In this document: positions 1 to 12,603 of the stretch, in pieces
Numbering within the stretch: position 1 is the stretch's first letter
Layout of the letters: every line of letters begins with the position of its first letter
NCBI GenBank assembly: GCA_947628815.1
Contig: CANRBJ010000006.1
Location: 1-64,000 of the forward strand
Length of the DNA stretch: 64,000 nucleotides
Source: an uncultured Clostridia bacterium
GTDB lineage: Bacteria > Bacillota > Clostridia > TANB77 > CAG-508
Direction: 5' to 3'
Program-made: the position numbers and the translations under genes
The notes under the pieces: generated by a model
Told to the model about the DNA's origin: nothing
Database searches by the model: none
The model's input: the letters and a program-made list of their open reading frames with translations, nothing else

Positions 1-1508
<1,508 letters not shown>

Positions 1509-1619
1509 TTACTACCTCCTAACAAAACGGACTAACAAATTCTAAGCATTAAAATGCAATAATTTGTAACGTTCGCATAATTATCTTCTACGTCAAGTCT
1601 ACGACTTTCCTAGAATATA

Positions 1620-1775
1620 AATAAAAAGAGATATCAAAGTACAATACGAGTACTTTTGACATCTCTTAAATATGTTTATAACAAAATAAACTACAATATA
1701 ATTGTAATATAATATAAATTTTTCAAAGTACTCATAAATATATAGTTCTTGACGAGCAACTATATATAATTTATT
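1620..1775 (-). ncRNA. Candidate small RNA with intrinsic terminator
   Basis: A good promoter (1782-1809, minus) fires into this stretch. The RNA would hold a hairpin built from two arms, ATATATAG and CTATATAT, around 1737-1766. It ends in a long hairpin at 1626-1667 followed by a T-rich tail on the minus strand. An open frame overlaps it, but its ATG lies at or before the transcription start expected from this promoter, so I read it as RNA. It could be a leader or an element-borne regulator; no family recognised. Confidence 0.5.
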
Positions 1776-1781
1776 AGCCAT

Positions 1782-1809
1782 ATTATATCACGATTTCAAG
1801 AAATGTCAA
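1782..1809 (-). promoter_or_regulatory. Sigma-A type promoter for the small RNA candidate
   Basis: On the minus strand TTGACA (1804-1809) and TATAAT (1782-1787) are separated by 16 bases. Both hexamers match the consensus. Confidence 0.75.
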
Positions 1810-1821
1810 ATTTTTACTTTT

Positions 1822-2103
1822 TTATATATTTTTTAGATATTCTTCTAGTTCAGATAGTTTTATTTTTTTAGTCAAGTTAGATACATAAACATCATTAGAA
1901 TAATTAAATACTAAAAAAGTAATGTTTTTAATGATTACTCTATGAGGCTCAATATACGAAATATTAGTCTTTTCAAGTTTTCTAATACTGCCATTTACAA
2001 ACTTTGGAGTAACCTTTGAAAACTCACATATAAATTCAAGCCTTTGCTTTAGACTTTCTTCAAATTGTAGTTCTTGCTTAATTATCTTCATTTCAGACAC
2101 CAT
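1822..2103 (-). CDS. Hypothetical protein, 93 aa
   Basis: A small charged soluble protein with no recognised domain and no membrane segment. A GAAAGG-like site precedes the start; a second ATG four codons in (2091) is also possible. It lies between the recombinase edge and the tRNA genes and reads in the same direction as both, so it may be cargo of the mobile element. No function assigned. Confidence 0.55.
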   Translation of the reverse strand: MVSEMKIIKQELQFEESLKQRLEFICEFSKVTPKFVNGSIRKLEKTNISYIEPHRVIIKNITFLVFNYSNDVYVSNLTKKIKLSELEEYLKNI

Positions 2104-2140
2104 CCTTTCATTATAAATTCAGGATGATTTTTTGCAAACA

Positions 2141-2170
2141 AAAAAATCAACCATTTTACTGATTGATTTT
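2141..2170 (-). terminator. Terminator downstream of the tRNA-Gly pair
   Basis: Inverted arms AAAATCAA and TTGATTTT are followed on the minus strand by a run of T. It lies just past the distal tRNA, in the right place to end that transcript. Confidence 0.75.
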
Positions 2171-2212
2171 GTATCTATCTGTTCTATATAAAAGTTCGAA
2201 CAGATTCGTCAT

Positions 2213-2286
<74 letters not shown>

Positions 2287-2398
2287 ATTTAAAATAATAA
2301 ATAGTGAACAAATCAAAATGTGTATCTTTACTTTAAAGATTATTCACTCTTCATCATTCACTATTAACTATTCACCGCGATAAATAGAATCGCACATT

Positions 2399-2472
<74 letters not shown>

Positions 2473-2480
2473 ATGGATTT

Positions 2481-2521
2481 GTTACGATATTTATTATAAT
2501 GAATATCGTAACTTTTGTCAA
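2481..2521 (-). promoter_or_regulatory. Promoter of the tRNA-Gly pair, with an 11-bp inverted repeat over the -10
   Basis: On the minus strand TTGACA (2516-2521) and TATAAT (2493-2498) are 17 bases apart, a consensus sigma-A promoter. A perfect inverted repeat has arms at 2481-2491 and 2502-2512 (GTTACGATATT / AATATCGTAAC) with a 10-base spacer that contains most of the -10. This placement suits a repressor operator. It would control both tRNAs, including the variant one. Confidence 0.8.
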
Positions 2522-2589
2522 TATTTATTGACTAATTTTTTTATTTTTGTGAAGTGAAAATTTAAATAAGAATATAATTATACAATAAA

Positions 2590-2644
2590 AGCTGTGAAAA
2601 GAATAACAGTTTTTATAAAAATAAAAAAATTAGTCCTCACAGCT
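2590..2644. repeat. 8-bp inverted repeat upstream of the nucleoside kinase gene
   Basis: The arms AGCTGTGA (2590-2597) and TCACAGCT (2637-2644) are perfectly complementary across 39 bases of A/T-rich sequence. It lies between the tRNA promoter and the kinase gene. It may be a leader structure or a weak operator; no terminator T-run follows the right arm. Confidence 0.4.
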
Positions 2645-2715
2645 TAAAAAATGTATTTTAAGTTGATTAAACCAAAATACTATGATAAAATCGTTAACGA
2701 AAGGATGTTGAAAAC

Positions 2716-4357
2716 ATGAAAGTTACATATGAAAATCAAGTAATAGAAGCAAAACAGCGGAATTCGCGTATATGAGTTATTAAATAATGAAATAAATAAT
2801 GCAAAAATAGAAGTAATTGCTTGTATGTGCAATAATGAGGTAAGAAGTTTAGATTTAGAGTTAAAAGAAGACTGTAAATTAGAATTAATAGACTTAAATT
2901 CCAAAAACGGAATGATGATATATATTCGTGGGATAATGTATATTATGGCAAAAGCATTAAATGAATTATACCCAAATGCTCTTTTAACTGTGAATTATCA
3001 ATTATCAAATGCAATGTTTTGTGAACTTAGCAATATGAAAATGACAGAAGAAATGATTGAAAAAATTCATAAAAGAATGCAAGAGATAATTGATAAAGAT
3101 TTAGAAATTCGAAAAGTAAAAATGACAAAGGAAGAAGCAAAAGACTTTTATGAAAAAGAAAATACATTAATAGGAAGAGTGCAAATTGATACAGAAAATG
3201 AATATGGAGCGTCCTTATATTATTGTGAAGATTATTATAATTACTTTTTTGGAGTTATGCCTATATCTACTGGATATACTAAAGTTTATGATATAGTAAA
3301 GTATAAAGATGGATTTATTGTACGATATCCAAACTGGAAAACTCCTACAAAATTAACTCCATTTGTAGAAACAAAAAAATTACTTGCAACTCTTGATGAA
3401 TATGAAGATATTTATAAACTAATTGGAATTAATACTATTTATAAGTTAAACCGTGAAGCAAAAAAAGATGGAGCAACAGATGCAATTTTACTATCTGAAA
3501 GCTTGCATGAAAAGAAGATTGCACAAATAGCAGATAATATTGCAAAAGATAAGAACGTAAAAATGGTACTAATTGCAGGGCCATCTTCTTCTGGAAAGAC
3601 AACATTTGCAAAGCGTTTAGGTATGCAACTTAGATTAAACGGAATGAGACCCGTTACAATTTCAGTAGATAACTACTTTGTAGAAAGAGAACAAAATCCT
3701 AAAGATGAATTCGGAAATTATGATTTTGAATGTATAGAGGCTCTTGATACCAAATTATTTAATGAACATTTATTGAAATTATTGAATGGGGAAGAAATTC
3801 AAGTTCCAACTTTTGATTTTACTTTAGGTAGTAAAAAATATAATGGCGAAACTATGAAACTTGAAAAAGATGAAATATTAGTTATAGAAGGAATACATTG
3901 TTTAAATGATAAACTAACGATATCAATTCCAAAAGAGCAAAAATACAAAATTTACATTAGTGCATTAACTGTATTAAATATAGATTATTATAACAGAATT
4001 TCAACAACAGATACACGTTTAATTAGAAGAATTGTAAGAGACAATCAGTTTAGAGGATATGACGCAAAACACACTATTAAAATGTGGTATTCGGTAAATA
4101 GAGGAGAGGAAAAATATATTTATCCATTCCAAGAAGAAGCAGATAGTATGTTCAATTCATCTTTAATATATGAATTAGGAGTATTAAAAGATTATGCTTT
4201 ACCACTATTAAAGAAAATAAAGAATACAGAACCGGAGTATGCAGAAGCGGTTAGATTAATAAGGTTATTAAGTTATTTTGAATCAATTCCACAAGAGAAT
4301 ATTTCAAAAACATCATTAATAAGAGAATTTATAGGAGGTAGCTTACTTGCAGAGTAG
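2716..4357 (+). CDS. Uridine-kinase-like nucleoside kinase, one CGGA recoding site
   Basis: P-loop kinase of the phosphoribulokinase/uridine kinase superfamily with a ThrRS-like N-terminal region, the nucleoside kinase type found in Clostridia. With CGGA at 2758-2761 read as one Gly, the protein is 546 aa and begins at the ATG at 2716 behind an AAGGA site. Without recoding, translation stops five codons after the site, and the remaining frame lacks a sensible start. The P-loop GPSSSGKTT sits near residue 255, followed by DNYFVER and the EGIHCLND segment. The Gly falls in QGIRVYELL, where this family usually has a Gly before a small hydrophobic strand. It is followed closely by an RNHCP gene. 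Confidence 0.9.
2758..2761 (+). other. Recoding site 1: CGGA read as Gly
   Basis: The preceding codon is CAG and the following codon ATT. The zero frame hits TGA five codons later. Reading four bases joins MKVTYENQVIEAKQ to GIRVYELL and the rest of the kinase. Confidence 0.88.
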
Positions 4358-4367
4358 AGGGGATAAA

Positions 4368-4682
4368 ATGTTAAGTAAATTTACAGAAATAGATGAAGAA
4401 TTTATATGTGATAATTGTGGTAAGAAAGTTCCAAAATTAGGATATTCATGCAGAAATCACTGCCCATATTGTTTGCACTCTAAACATGTTGATATAAATC
4501 CAGGGGATAGGCAAGAAGAGTGCCACGGTGATTTAGAACCAGTTTCTTTAGAAATTGATTCCAAAAAAGGATATGTAATTATCCACAAATGTAAAAAATG
4601 TGGAGCAATTAGAAAAAATAAAGCAGCAGAAGATGACAACAAAGATTTAATTATTGAATTAAGTAGTAAGCAAATAATCTAA
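4368..4682 (+). CDS. RNHCP domain protein
   Basis: A 104-aa protein with several zinc-binding-type cysteine motifs: CDNC near residue 13, CRNHCPYC near 29-36, a single Cys near 53, and CKKC near 80. CRNHCPYC is the signature of the RNHCP family. That family is small, cytoplasmic, probably metal-binding and of unknown function. The start at 4368 has an AGAGGGG site; an upstream in-frame ATG lies inside the kinase gene and lacks one. Confidence 0.85.
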   Translation: MLSKFTEIDEEFICDNCGKKVPKLGYSCRNHCPYCLHSKHVDINPGDRQEECHGDLEPVSLEIDSKKGYVIIHKCKKCGAIRKNKAAEDDNKDLIIELSSKQII

Positions 4683-4683
4683 A

Positions 4684-4719
4684 AAATAAACCTAAGATAA
4701 CCTTAGGTTTATTTTTTAG
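4684..4719. terminator. Bidirectional terminator between convergent genes
   Basis: Arms AAATAAACCTAAG and CTTAGGTTTATTT with T-runs on both strands separate the RNHCP gene from the U32 peptidase gene. Confidence 0.85.
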
Positions 4720-7120
4720 ACATCTCGTATAAAATTAGCATTTGTATAATCTTTACCTTCTAAACGTTTTTCAGATTTAACGGTTTTAATTACATTATTC
4801 ATTTCTAGTATATTCTCATCTAAAAAATCGATTCTTACACAATCAATGAAAAGGTCTGAAAAATCTAAAGAAGTAGTTTTGCTATTATAAATAGTAGTAA
4901 TGGTTTGTACGTTATCAATTAAAATTCTAAAATAAAGTCCTAATCGATCTTTTAAATAATATGTATTTGACTTAGTACATAGAGATTTACAGTTTGGGTA
5001 ACACTTATTAGAACTACCTAAAAAACAATAAGCGGTAGTCATAACAGGTGTTTTACCATATACTATTAATTCAAGTTTTTGCTTAGAAGTTTTGCAAAGT
5101 TCAACAATATCATTTTTATTAAGTTCAGGTGATAAAGTTAAGTTTAAAAAACCAAATTCATCATATGCCTTTAAACTGTATGTGTTATATACATTAAGCG
5201 TATAATTTCCAATAAGTTCATAATCATTTTTATATTTATCTAACATATTAATAGTACTTAAATTAGAAACAACAAATCCCTTTAGTGGATATTTTTCTAA
5301 AGCTTTTTCGATATGAGTTGTATATAAATTTTTGTAGTTAGACTTAATAATAGTAGGCATATAAATATAAGTTGCAAATTGTTTAGAAATAGTATTAATA
5401 ATATTAGAATAATCCGGTATTGCAAAATAATGCAAAGGTATGTATATTCGGTCTACGTTTTCTAAATCAGAATAATTTGTAGCAATATCTAAAATATTTA
5501 ACAACACTGAAATTTGTTTTTTATTAACCATCCTTTCTTTATAAGAAAAACTAATATTATCAATTAATTTATTAGGTAGATTTCGTTTATATTGTGATGT
5601 TACTATTTGTGCTACTTTTTCTAAACAATTACGACGAAGCTCATTTAAATCGCGAATATTAATATATAAATTATCCTGTAGGGCAATATTAAACTTATCA
5701 AAAGCAAAGGGCGTATTTCCTGTTTTTGAAAATTGCGAAATAATACGTTCTTTAGTAATAGGCTGTTTTACTGCAAATTCAGGAACAATGTTTGATGTAA
5801 TTTTAAAATTGATATAGTCATTATCATAAATATGTATAGCAATTGGTTTATCCTTTTGTACTTTCATATCACAAAATAAAAGATGTTTTTTATTTTCATC
5901 AGCATATGTTGCTTTTGTTTTATTTGTAAGAGATTTACTTTCCAACTTATAAATTTTATCGCTAGGATGTATGTTTCCTTTCATTCTTCCAATAGTAACA
6001 AGTTGACCATTTATTGCGAAGTCTATATTTTTTTTAGCAATCATTAATTCAGAAATTTTATATTTAGTATCTTCTTTTTCAAAAGTAATAGTGTCTCCAA
6101 CTTTTAAATTATCATTTAAATTTAAAGTAATATGACCTTTGGTCTCATTATAATTTGCGACATTTCCTATATAAATTCCCATATTACTAGGTTTTTCTTT
6201 AAAAACTAAATTTCTATTAGCCTCTTGTTCATAGTGACCACTAGAAAACCCTCCTCTATTAAAAACCTGTAATAAATCTTTTTGATCTTGTTCATCTATA
6301 ACAAATTCCTTATTTTCATAAACAAGGTCAATATATTTTCTATAAATTCTTGTAACAGTTGCAACGTATTCAGGAGTTTTCATACGGCCTTCAATTTTTA
6401 AAGAAGCAATACCAATTCTTATTAAATCTGGAAGATAATTAAGCCCGCACAAATCTCTTGTACTTAACAAATAACCATTATCAATAGAAATTTTTTTATT
6501 AGAACTAGATATAAGCTCATACTTCAGTCTGCAACTTCCGAGCGCATTTACCACGATTTCCGTGAGCGTCCTCCAATCATACTAGAAAGTAGGCATTGAC
6601 CAGAATATGATATACAAAGTGCACCATGAATAAATACCTCTAATTCAATTTCAGTGTTATTTTTAATAAATTCTAATTCTTGTAAAGAAATTTCTCGTGC
6701 AAGAACAGCTCTTGTAAAACCTAAACTTTCTATTTTTTGTGCGCCATCTAAATTATGAATACTCATTTGTGTACTTGCATGAAGTGGAAGATTTGGTAAA
6801 TATTTTTTTAAGATGGAAAATAAGCCATAATCTTGTATAATTACAGCATCAATACCAAGTTCATAAGCTCTTTTTACAATACTAAATGCTTCATTTAATT
6901 CGCTATTTTTAAGTAAAGTATTTAAAGTAAGATGTACTTTAACACCTCGTAAGTGAGCATATGAAATTGCTTGTTCTAATTCATCTATATTAAAATTAGT
7001 TGCCGAAGCCCTAGCGCTAAAACTAGAAGCACCTAAATAAACTGCATCAGCTCCATTTTGAACAGCAGCCTTTAAACATTCAAAATCTCCAACAGGAGAA
7101 AGTAATTCTATTTTCTTCAA
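4716..7120 (-). CDS. Peptidase U32 family protein (with C-terminal DUF3656-like part), two CGGA sites
   Basis: With both CGGA sites read as Gly this is an 800-aa U32 family protein, the usual size of the long form. The N-terminus has LLSPVGD, GADAVYLG, then VFIHGALC and the U32 signature region GGRS-G-NRGKCA-G-SCRL. Both recoded glycines fall inside that signature, 18 bases apart (6559-6562 and 6537-6540). Residues after about 195 carry the second half of the U32 domain (IASLKIEGRMK) and a long C-terminal part. I take TTG 7120 (LKKIELLSPVGD) as the start, behind a GAGG site; an upstream TTG at 7168 is less likely. Members act in tRNA or RNA modification or in proteolysis; the substrate is unknown here. 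Confidence 0.9.
6537..6562 (-). other. Recoding sites 2 and 3: two CGGA quadruplets 18 bases apart
   Basis: On the minus strand the first quadruplet (6562-6559) follows TCA and the second (6540-6537) follows GCT, with six normal codons between. Decoding both gives GGRSGNRGKCAGSCRL, the conserved U32 signature. Missing the first gives a stop within a few codons. Confidence 0.92.
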
Positions 7121-7221
7121 AAGTATAACCTCGTTTTCTATTTTTTTTTCTAATATATTGTAACACAAAATAAAAAATTTTCATACTATATCATATAAAT
7201 AAAAACAAGGAGGGAATTAAA

Positions 7222-7371
7222 ATGGACGAATCAAGAAATTGCGGATGTAATAATGGCTGTTGTGGATTATCCAATATTTTTGGAAATGATAGCGAAATAT
7301 TATTCTTTATTATTATATTCTTACTATTATTCACAAACTGTGGTTGTGGATGCGGAAGAGGATGTTGTTAA
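7222..7371 (+). CDS. Small Cys/Gly-rich membrane peptide, 49 aa
   Basis: A 49-aa protein behind an AAGGAGGG site. The N-terminus is Cys-rich (CGCNNGCC), a hydrophobic stretch ILFFIIIFLLLF spans the membrane at about residues 27-38, and the C-terminus is CGCGCGRGCC. Similar short hydrophobic Cys/Gly peptides occur in spore-forming Firmicutes, sometimes as coat or surface proteins. That is only a resemblance. A terminator follows. Confidence 0.65.
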   Translation: MDESRNCGCNNGCCGLSNIFGNDSEILFFIIIFLLLFTNCGCGCGRGCC

Positions 7372-7396
7372 TAAAAAATAAAATACTTATTAATAT

Positions 7397-7425
7397 GAGG
7401 GTTCAATATTGAACTCTCTATATTT
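7397..7425 (+). terminator. Terminator after the Cys-rich peptide
   Basis: The hairpin GAGGGTTCAA / TTGAACTCTC is followed by TATATTTTATT. Confidence 0.65.
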
Positions 7426-7513
7426 TATTAACTAAAAATAAAAATGTTTACAAATATTTTGATATGCTATATAATAAAGAAAATTAATAGCTAATCTGAA
7501 GGGAGAATTTTTT

Positions 7514-8524
7514 ATGGGAATACTTGTTACAGGCGGAGCAGGATATATTGGAAGCCATACAGTAGTTCAATTATTAGAAAATGGGGAAGATGTAATTGTA
7601 ATAGATAATTTTTCTAATAGTAATAAAAATGTCTTAGATCAAATAAGAAAAATTACAAATAAAGATTTTAAATTTTACGAAATTGATTATTTAAATAAAC
7701 AAAAACTAGAAAATGTATTTGAAGAAAACAAAATAGATGCTGTAATTAATTTTGCAGGATATAAGGCTGTAGGAGAATCCGTAAAAAAACCAATAGAATA
7801 TTACATAAATAATACTTCAGGTGCACTTATATTATTAGATACGATGAAAAAATATAATGTAAAAAAATTTATATTTAGCTCATCTGCAACAGTATATGGA
7901 GATGCAAAAGTTATACCAATAACAGAAGAACAACCAATACGGAGCAACTACAAACCCATATGGAACATCAAAATATTTTATTGAGCAAATATTAAAAGAT
8001 GTATATAATTCAGACAATACATGGGATATTTGTATATTAAGATATTTTAATCCTGTAGGAGCACATAAAAGTGGGTTAATAGGAGAAGAACCTCAAGGGA
8101 TACCAAATAATTTAATGCCATACATAACACGTGTAGCAGCAGGTATATTAGAAGAATTATCTGTATTTGGAAATGATTATCCAACAAAAGACGGTACAGG
8201 TGTAAGAGATTATATACATGTAGAAGATCTTGCATATGGACATATTAAAGCATTAGAAAAATTAAATAAAGAAAAACAGGGATTATATATTTACAATTTA
8301 GGAACAGGAATAGGTTATAGTGTATTAGATATGATAAACTCTTTTGAAAAAGTTACTCGGAAAAAAAGTACCATATAGAATAACAAAAAGGCGACCACGG
8401 AGATATAGCTATCTGTTATGCAGATGCTACAAAAGCAAAAAATGAATTAGGTTGGAGTGCAACAAAAAACATAGAAGATATGTGTAAAGATTCATGGAAT
8501 TATGTAGAAAATAAAACAACATAA
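7514..8524 (+). CDS. galE: UDP-glucose 4-epimerase, three CGGA recoding sites
   Basis: Interconverts UDP-glucose and UDP-galactose for cell-surface polysaccharides. Read with three CGGA=Gly sites (7940-7943, 8358-8361, 8398-8401) it is 335 aa, the normal length. It shows the Rossmann motif GGAGYIGSH at residues 6-14, the catalytic SSSATVYG region and the NPYGTSK (YxxxK) motif directly after site A, then [15 protein letters not shown]. The tail is [19 protein letters not shown], where sites B and C supply the two glycines that GalE proteins carry. Without recoding, only a 156-aa fragment lacking the catalytic Tyr is made. Start: ATG with a GGGAG site. The terminator at 8538-8565 ends the transcript. 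Confidence 0.95.
7940..7943 (+). other. Recoding site 4 (galE A): CGGA read as Gly
   Basis: The preceding codon is ATA and the following GCA. Four-base reading joins EEQPI to [11 protein letters not shown], restoring the catalytic YxxxK motif. Confidence 0.93.
8358..8401 (+). other. Recoding sites 5 and 6 (galE B, C): two CGGA quadruplets
   Basis: Site B (8358-8361) follows ACT; site C (8398-8401) follows CCA, with exactly twelve codons between. Read as glycines they give [18 protein letters not shown], the conserved C-terminal GalE segment. Confidence 0.94.
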
Positions 8525-8537
8525 AAGCTACAACAAA

Positions 8538-8565
8538 GCGACTTGTATAATGCAAGTCGCTTTTT
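8538..8565 (+). terminator. galE terminator
   Basis: The hairpin GCGACTTG / CAAGTCGC is followed by TTTTT. Confidence 0.9.
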
Positions 8566-8654
8566 CTTGCTTAAAAAAATGTAATATTCAAAAAACTTAA
8601 ATAATAGAATATATTTGTGGGTACATAAAAGTTACATAAAAAACAAAAAATAGG

Positions 8655-8683
8655 TTTACATATAATCCGGAATTTGTTATAAT
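8655..8683 (+). promoter_or_regulatory. Promoter of the RND exporter gene
   Basis: TTTACA (8655-8660), a 17-base spacer and TATAAT (8678-8683) lie about 60 bases upstream of the start codon. Confidence 0.7.
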
Positions 8684-8743
8684 TTATAATGTTTTGTAAT
8701 AAAACATCTAAAAGTAAAACAATATGAAAAGGAAGTAGATAAT

Positions 8744-11700
8744 ATGTCTAATTATAGTGTAAGAAAACCGTTTACTGTATTTGTTGCAGTAGTTTTAGTT
8801 ATTATTCTGGGAATTATATCATTTACAAGTATGACAACAGATTTATTACCAAAAATGGATTTGCCATATGCAATAATTATGACAACCTATGTAGGAGCAA
8901 GTCCAGAAAAAGTAGAAACAACAATTTCAAAACCAATAGAACAATCAATGGCTACGGTAAGTAATATAAAAAATGTAAGTTCAATTTCAAGCGAAAATTC
9001 GTCAGTAGTTATACTAGAATTTTCAAATGACGTTAATATGGATTCGGCGTTAATAGAAATTAATTCAAAACTAGATTTAATAAAATCAGCGTGGACTGAC
9101 GATACTATTGGAGCTCCAATGGTAAGTAAAATTAATCCTAATATGATGCCAATAATGCTTAGTGCAGTGGATATTGAAAACTTAGATAATGCTGAAATGA
9201 CAGAGTTTGTTAATAAAAATATAATTCCTGAGTTAGAAAGGATAGATGGAGTAGCCTCAGTTAGTGCCAGTGGATTACTACAAGATAAAATAAAAGTTAC
9301 ATTAAATCAAGAAAAAATTGATGAAGTCAATTCAAAAATGCTAAAAAGTGTTAATTCTAAGTTAAGTGAAACAGAGTCAGAACTAAATTTAGCAAAGCAA
9401 AAATTAAATGAAGGAAAGCAAAACTTGCAAAAGCAATCAGATGAACAAACATTGCAATTAGTAAACGCATTAGAAAAGGTAAAAATGGGAAGTAAGAAAT
9501 TAGAAACAGCACAATCTGAGATTTCTATTAAAGAACAGGGGTTACAAGGTACAAAAACAACATTAACCAATACAATAACAGAAATGACTAAACAACTTAC
9601 TAATTTAAATAATCAAAAGGAAGAATTAGTAAAACTTGGAACAGAATTAACAGATGAACAAAAAATTAGATTGCAAACAATTGAAACTAATATTACAAAA
9701 ACTGAACAATTAAAATCTGAAACCATAAATAAAATGACAGAAGTTGATTTAGGATTAAATCAAATAGAAATATCAAAAAATGAATTAAATAAACAAAAAT
9801 TAGATTTAGAAGAACAAGAAAAGACGTTACAATTAGCACAAGTAAAGCTTACAACAGAACTAAGCAAAGCTTCATCAACAATTATAGCAAATGAGCAAGA
9901 GTTAAATAAAGGTATACAAGAATTTGAAAAATCGCGTGATGAGGCGTTAGAAAAAGCCTCTATTTCAGGAATAATCACACAAGACATGATTTCGAATATT
10001 TTAACAGCAAATAATTTTTCAATGCCAGCAGGATATGTAGAAACTCGGAAACGATGAAATGATTGTAAAAGTTGGGGAAGAATTTAAAGATTTAGAGGAA
10101 ATAAAAAATTTAAAAATATTTTCATTCGAAATTGAAGGACTAGAAAATGTTAAATTAATTGATTTAGCAGACATAGAATATACCAATAATGCAAATGAAA
10201 TTTATGCAAAAGTTAATGGTAATAATGGAGTAATATTAACAATGCAAAAGCAAAGTACGGCATCTACAGCGGATGTTTGTAAGAAAATAGAACAAAAAAT
10301 GCAAAGTTTACAAAATGAAAATAAAGATGTTAGATTTACTACATTAATGAATCAAGGAGTTTACATAGATATTATTATTAACTCTGTACTAGAGAATTTA
10401 TTATATGGTGCAATCCTTGCTATAATTATTTTGTTTTTATTTTTAAAAGATTATAAGCCAACAATTATAATAGCACTTTCAATTCCTATTAGTTTAACTT
10501 TTGCAATAGCACTTATGTATTTTACAGGAGTAACAATTAATATTATATCGTTATCAGGTTTAGCCTTAGGCGTTGGAATGTTAGTTGATAATGCAATAGT
10601 GGTAATAGAAAATATATATAGATTAAGAAATGAAGGAGCAAGTATAAAAGAAGCAGCAGTAAAAGGAGCGTCAAGTGTTGCAGGAGCTATAACAGCATCA
10701 ACATTAACAACAGTATGCGTATTTTTACCAATTGTATTTGTGCAAGGTATATCTAGGCAATTATTTACTGATATGGGATTAACAATTGCGTATTCACTAA
10801 TTGCAAGCTTAATATGTGCAATAACACTTGTTCCAGCAATGGCGTCTAAAATGTTTAAAGAGCCAAAAAACAAAAAAGACCTATTTTTTGATAAAATTGT
10901 TAATGTATATGTAAAAACATTAAAACTTGCATTAAATCACAAAATAATTGTTATAGTTCTTGCAAGTGCATTACTAGTAGGAAGTTTTGCATTAGCAAGA
11001 AATTTAGGTACGGCATTTATACCAGAAGCAGATGGAGAGCAAATGTCGATAAAAGTAGAAACACCAAAAGAAGTTTCTTATGAAGAAACAAAAAATATAT
11101 CTAATGAAATAGTTGATAAATTACTAACAATTGATGCAATAGAAACAGTAGGAGCAGTAGATTCAAGCACGATGAGTGCGGTTTCGTCTATGTCTAGCAG
11201 TAATGGAAATTCAATTAGTATGTATGCAATTTTAAAAGAAAATAGACAATTGAGTAACAAGGAAATTGCTGAAAAAATATATGAATTAACCAATAACATG
11301 AATTGTGAAATTTCAGTAAGTACTTCTGAAATGGATATGTCTATGGTGATGACATCTGGTATTCAAGTTGTTGTTAAAGGAAATGATAATGATAAATTAC
11401 AAGAAATTGCAAATGATCTAACTACAAAAATACAACAAATAGAAGGTATAGATAGTGTGGATTCAGGAGTTAGTGAGACTTCTAAAGAAATGAGGATAAT
11501 TGTAGATAAAAACAAAGCTATGGATTATGGACTTACAGTTGCACAGGTATATTCAAACGTATCAAGTAAAATTGTAAATCAAAAAGAAGCAACGTCACTT
11601 AGCATAAATAATAAAAGTTATCCAATTATAGTTGTAAAGTCAAATGAAGATAAAATAACGAATGAAAATTTAAAAGACATTACTTTAACAGGCACAAAAA

Positions 11701-12434
11701 ACAATGAAGAAGTAGAGGTTAAGTTGCAAGATTTAGCATTGATTGAAGAAGCGGATGGGCTTTCATCAATTTCTCATGATAATGGAGAAAAATATATAAC
11801 CGTTTCTGCAACAATAAAAACAGATTCAAATGTTGGCATTGTTGGTAGGGATGTAGAAAACATGTTAAATTCTTACAACGTAGAAGATGGATATACAGTA
11901 GAATTACAAGGAGAAAGTGAAACAATTAATCAATCTATAATGGATTTAGTTAAAATGATTGCACTTGCTATCGTATTTATTTATCTAATAATGGTAGCAC
12001 AATTCCAATCACTAAAATCACCATTTATAGTAATGTTTACAATACCACTTGCATTCACAGGAGGAATTTTTGCTTTATTTATAACAGGTAGTGAAATTAG
12101 CCTTATAGCAATGCTTGGTTTTCTAATGCTAGCAGGTATAGTAGTAAATAATGGAATTGTATTTATAGATTATGCAAATAATTTAAGGAATGAAGAAGGA
12201 TTATTAATAAAAGAAGCCCTTATTGAAACAGGAAAAACTAGAATAAGACCAATATTAATGACAGCGTTAACCACAATTTTAGGTTTATCAACTATGGCAT
12301 TAGGAATAGGTTCAGGTACAGATATGATTAAGCCACTAGGAATTGTAACAATTGGAGGATTAATGTATGCAACGTGTCTTACATTATTCGTGATACCTTG
12401 CTTATATATGATATTTAATAGAGATAAAAAATAA
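8744..12434 (+). CDS. RND-family efflux transporter with coiled-coil insert, one CGGA site
   Basis: A 1229-aa inner-membrane transporter of the HAE/AcrB type when CGGA at 10046-10049 is read as Gly. The first TM helix is near residues 10-30. The pore/porter part includes PKMDLPYAIIMT, YVGASPEKVE and ELERIDGVASVSASG. Residues about 195-420 are a very long Gln/Lys/Glu coiled coil, an insertion seen in several Firmicutes members. After the recoded Gly (VETGNDEMIVKVGEEF) come the TM bundles with GVGMLVDNAIVVIEN and GIVVNNGIVFIDYAN. No adaptor protein or outer-membrane partner is encoded nearby, as expected for a Gram-positive. Substrate unknown. Start: ATG with an AAGGAAG site. Confidence 0.9.
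10046..10049 (+). other. Recoding site 7: CGGA read as Gly
   Basis: The preceding codon is ACT and the following AAC. The zero frame stops three codons later. Four-base reading gives AGYVETGNDEMIVKVGEEF, typical of the porter domain. Confidence 0.9.
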
Positions 12435-12603
12435 TATTTTCCCCTGGACACTTTGTATTTTATAAAAATAAAAAAAACATATACAAAAGTCAAATAACAA
12501 AATTACATATATAAAAAATCATTTCATATAAAGAATTACAAAAAAATATCGAAATTAATTATAAAATTGCCTCATAGAAAAGAGTTAAGAAAGAGGCAAA
12601 AAA

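Noticed and set aside
1599-1781. 60-aa minus-strand frame
   Set aside because: Its ATG lies at the -10 of the only promoter seen and the frame runs through a terminator hairpin; better explained as a small RNA.
12435-12603. AgrA binding sites upstream of agrB
   Set aside because: The region is A/T-rich with GTTAAG-like fragments, but no clear pair of direct repeats with correct spacing.
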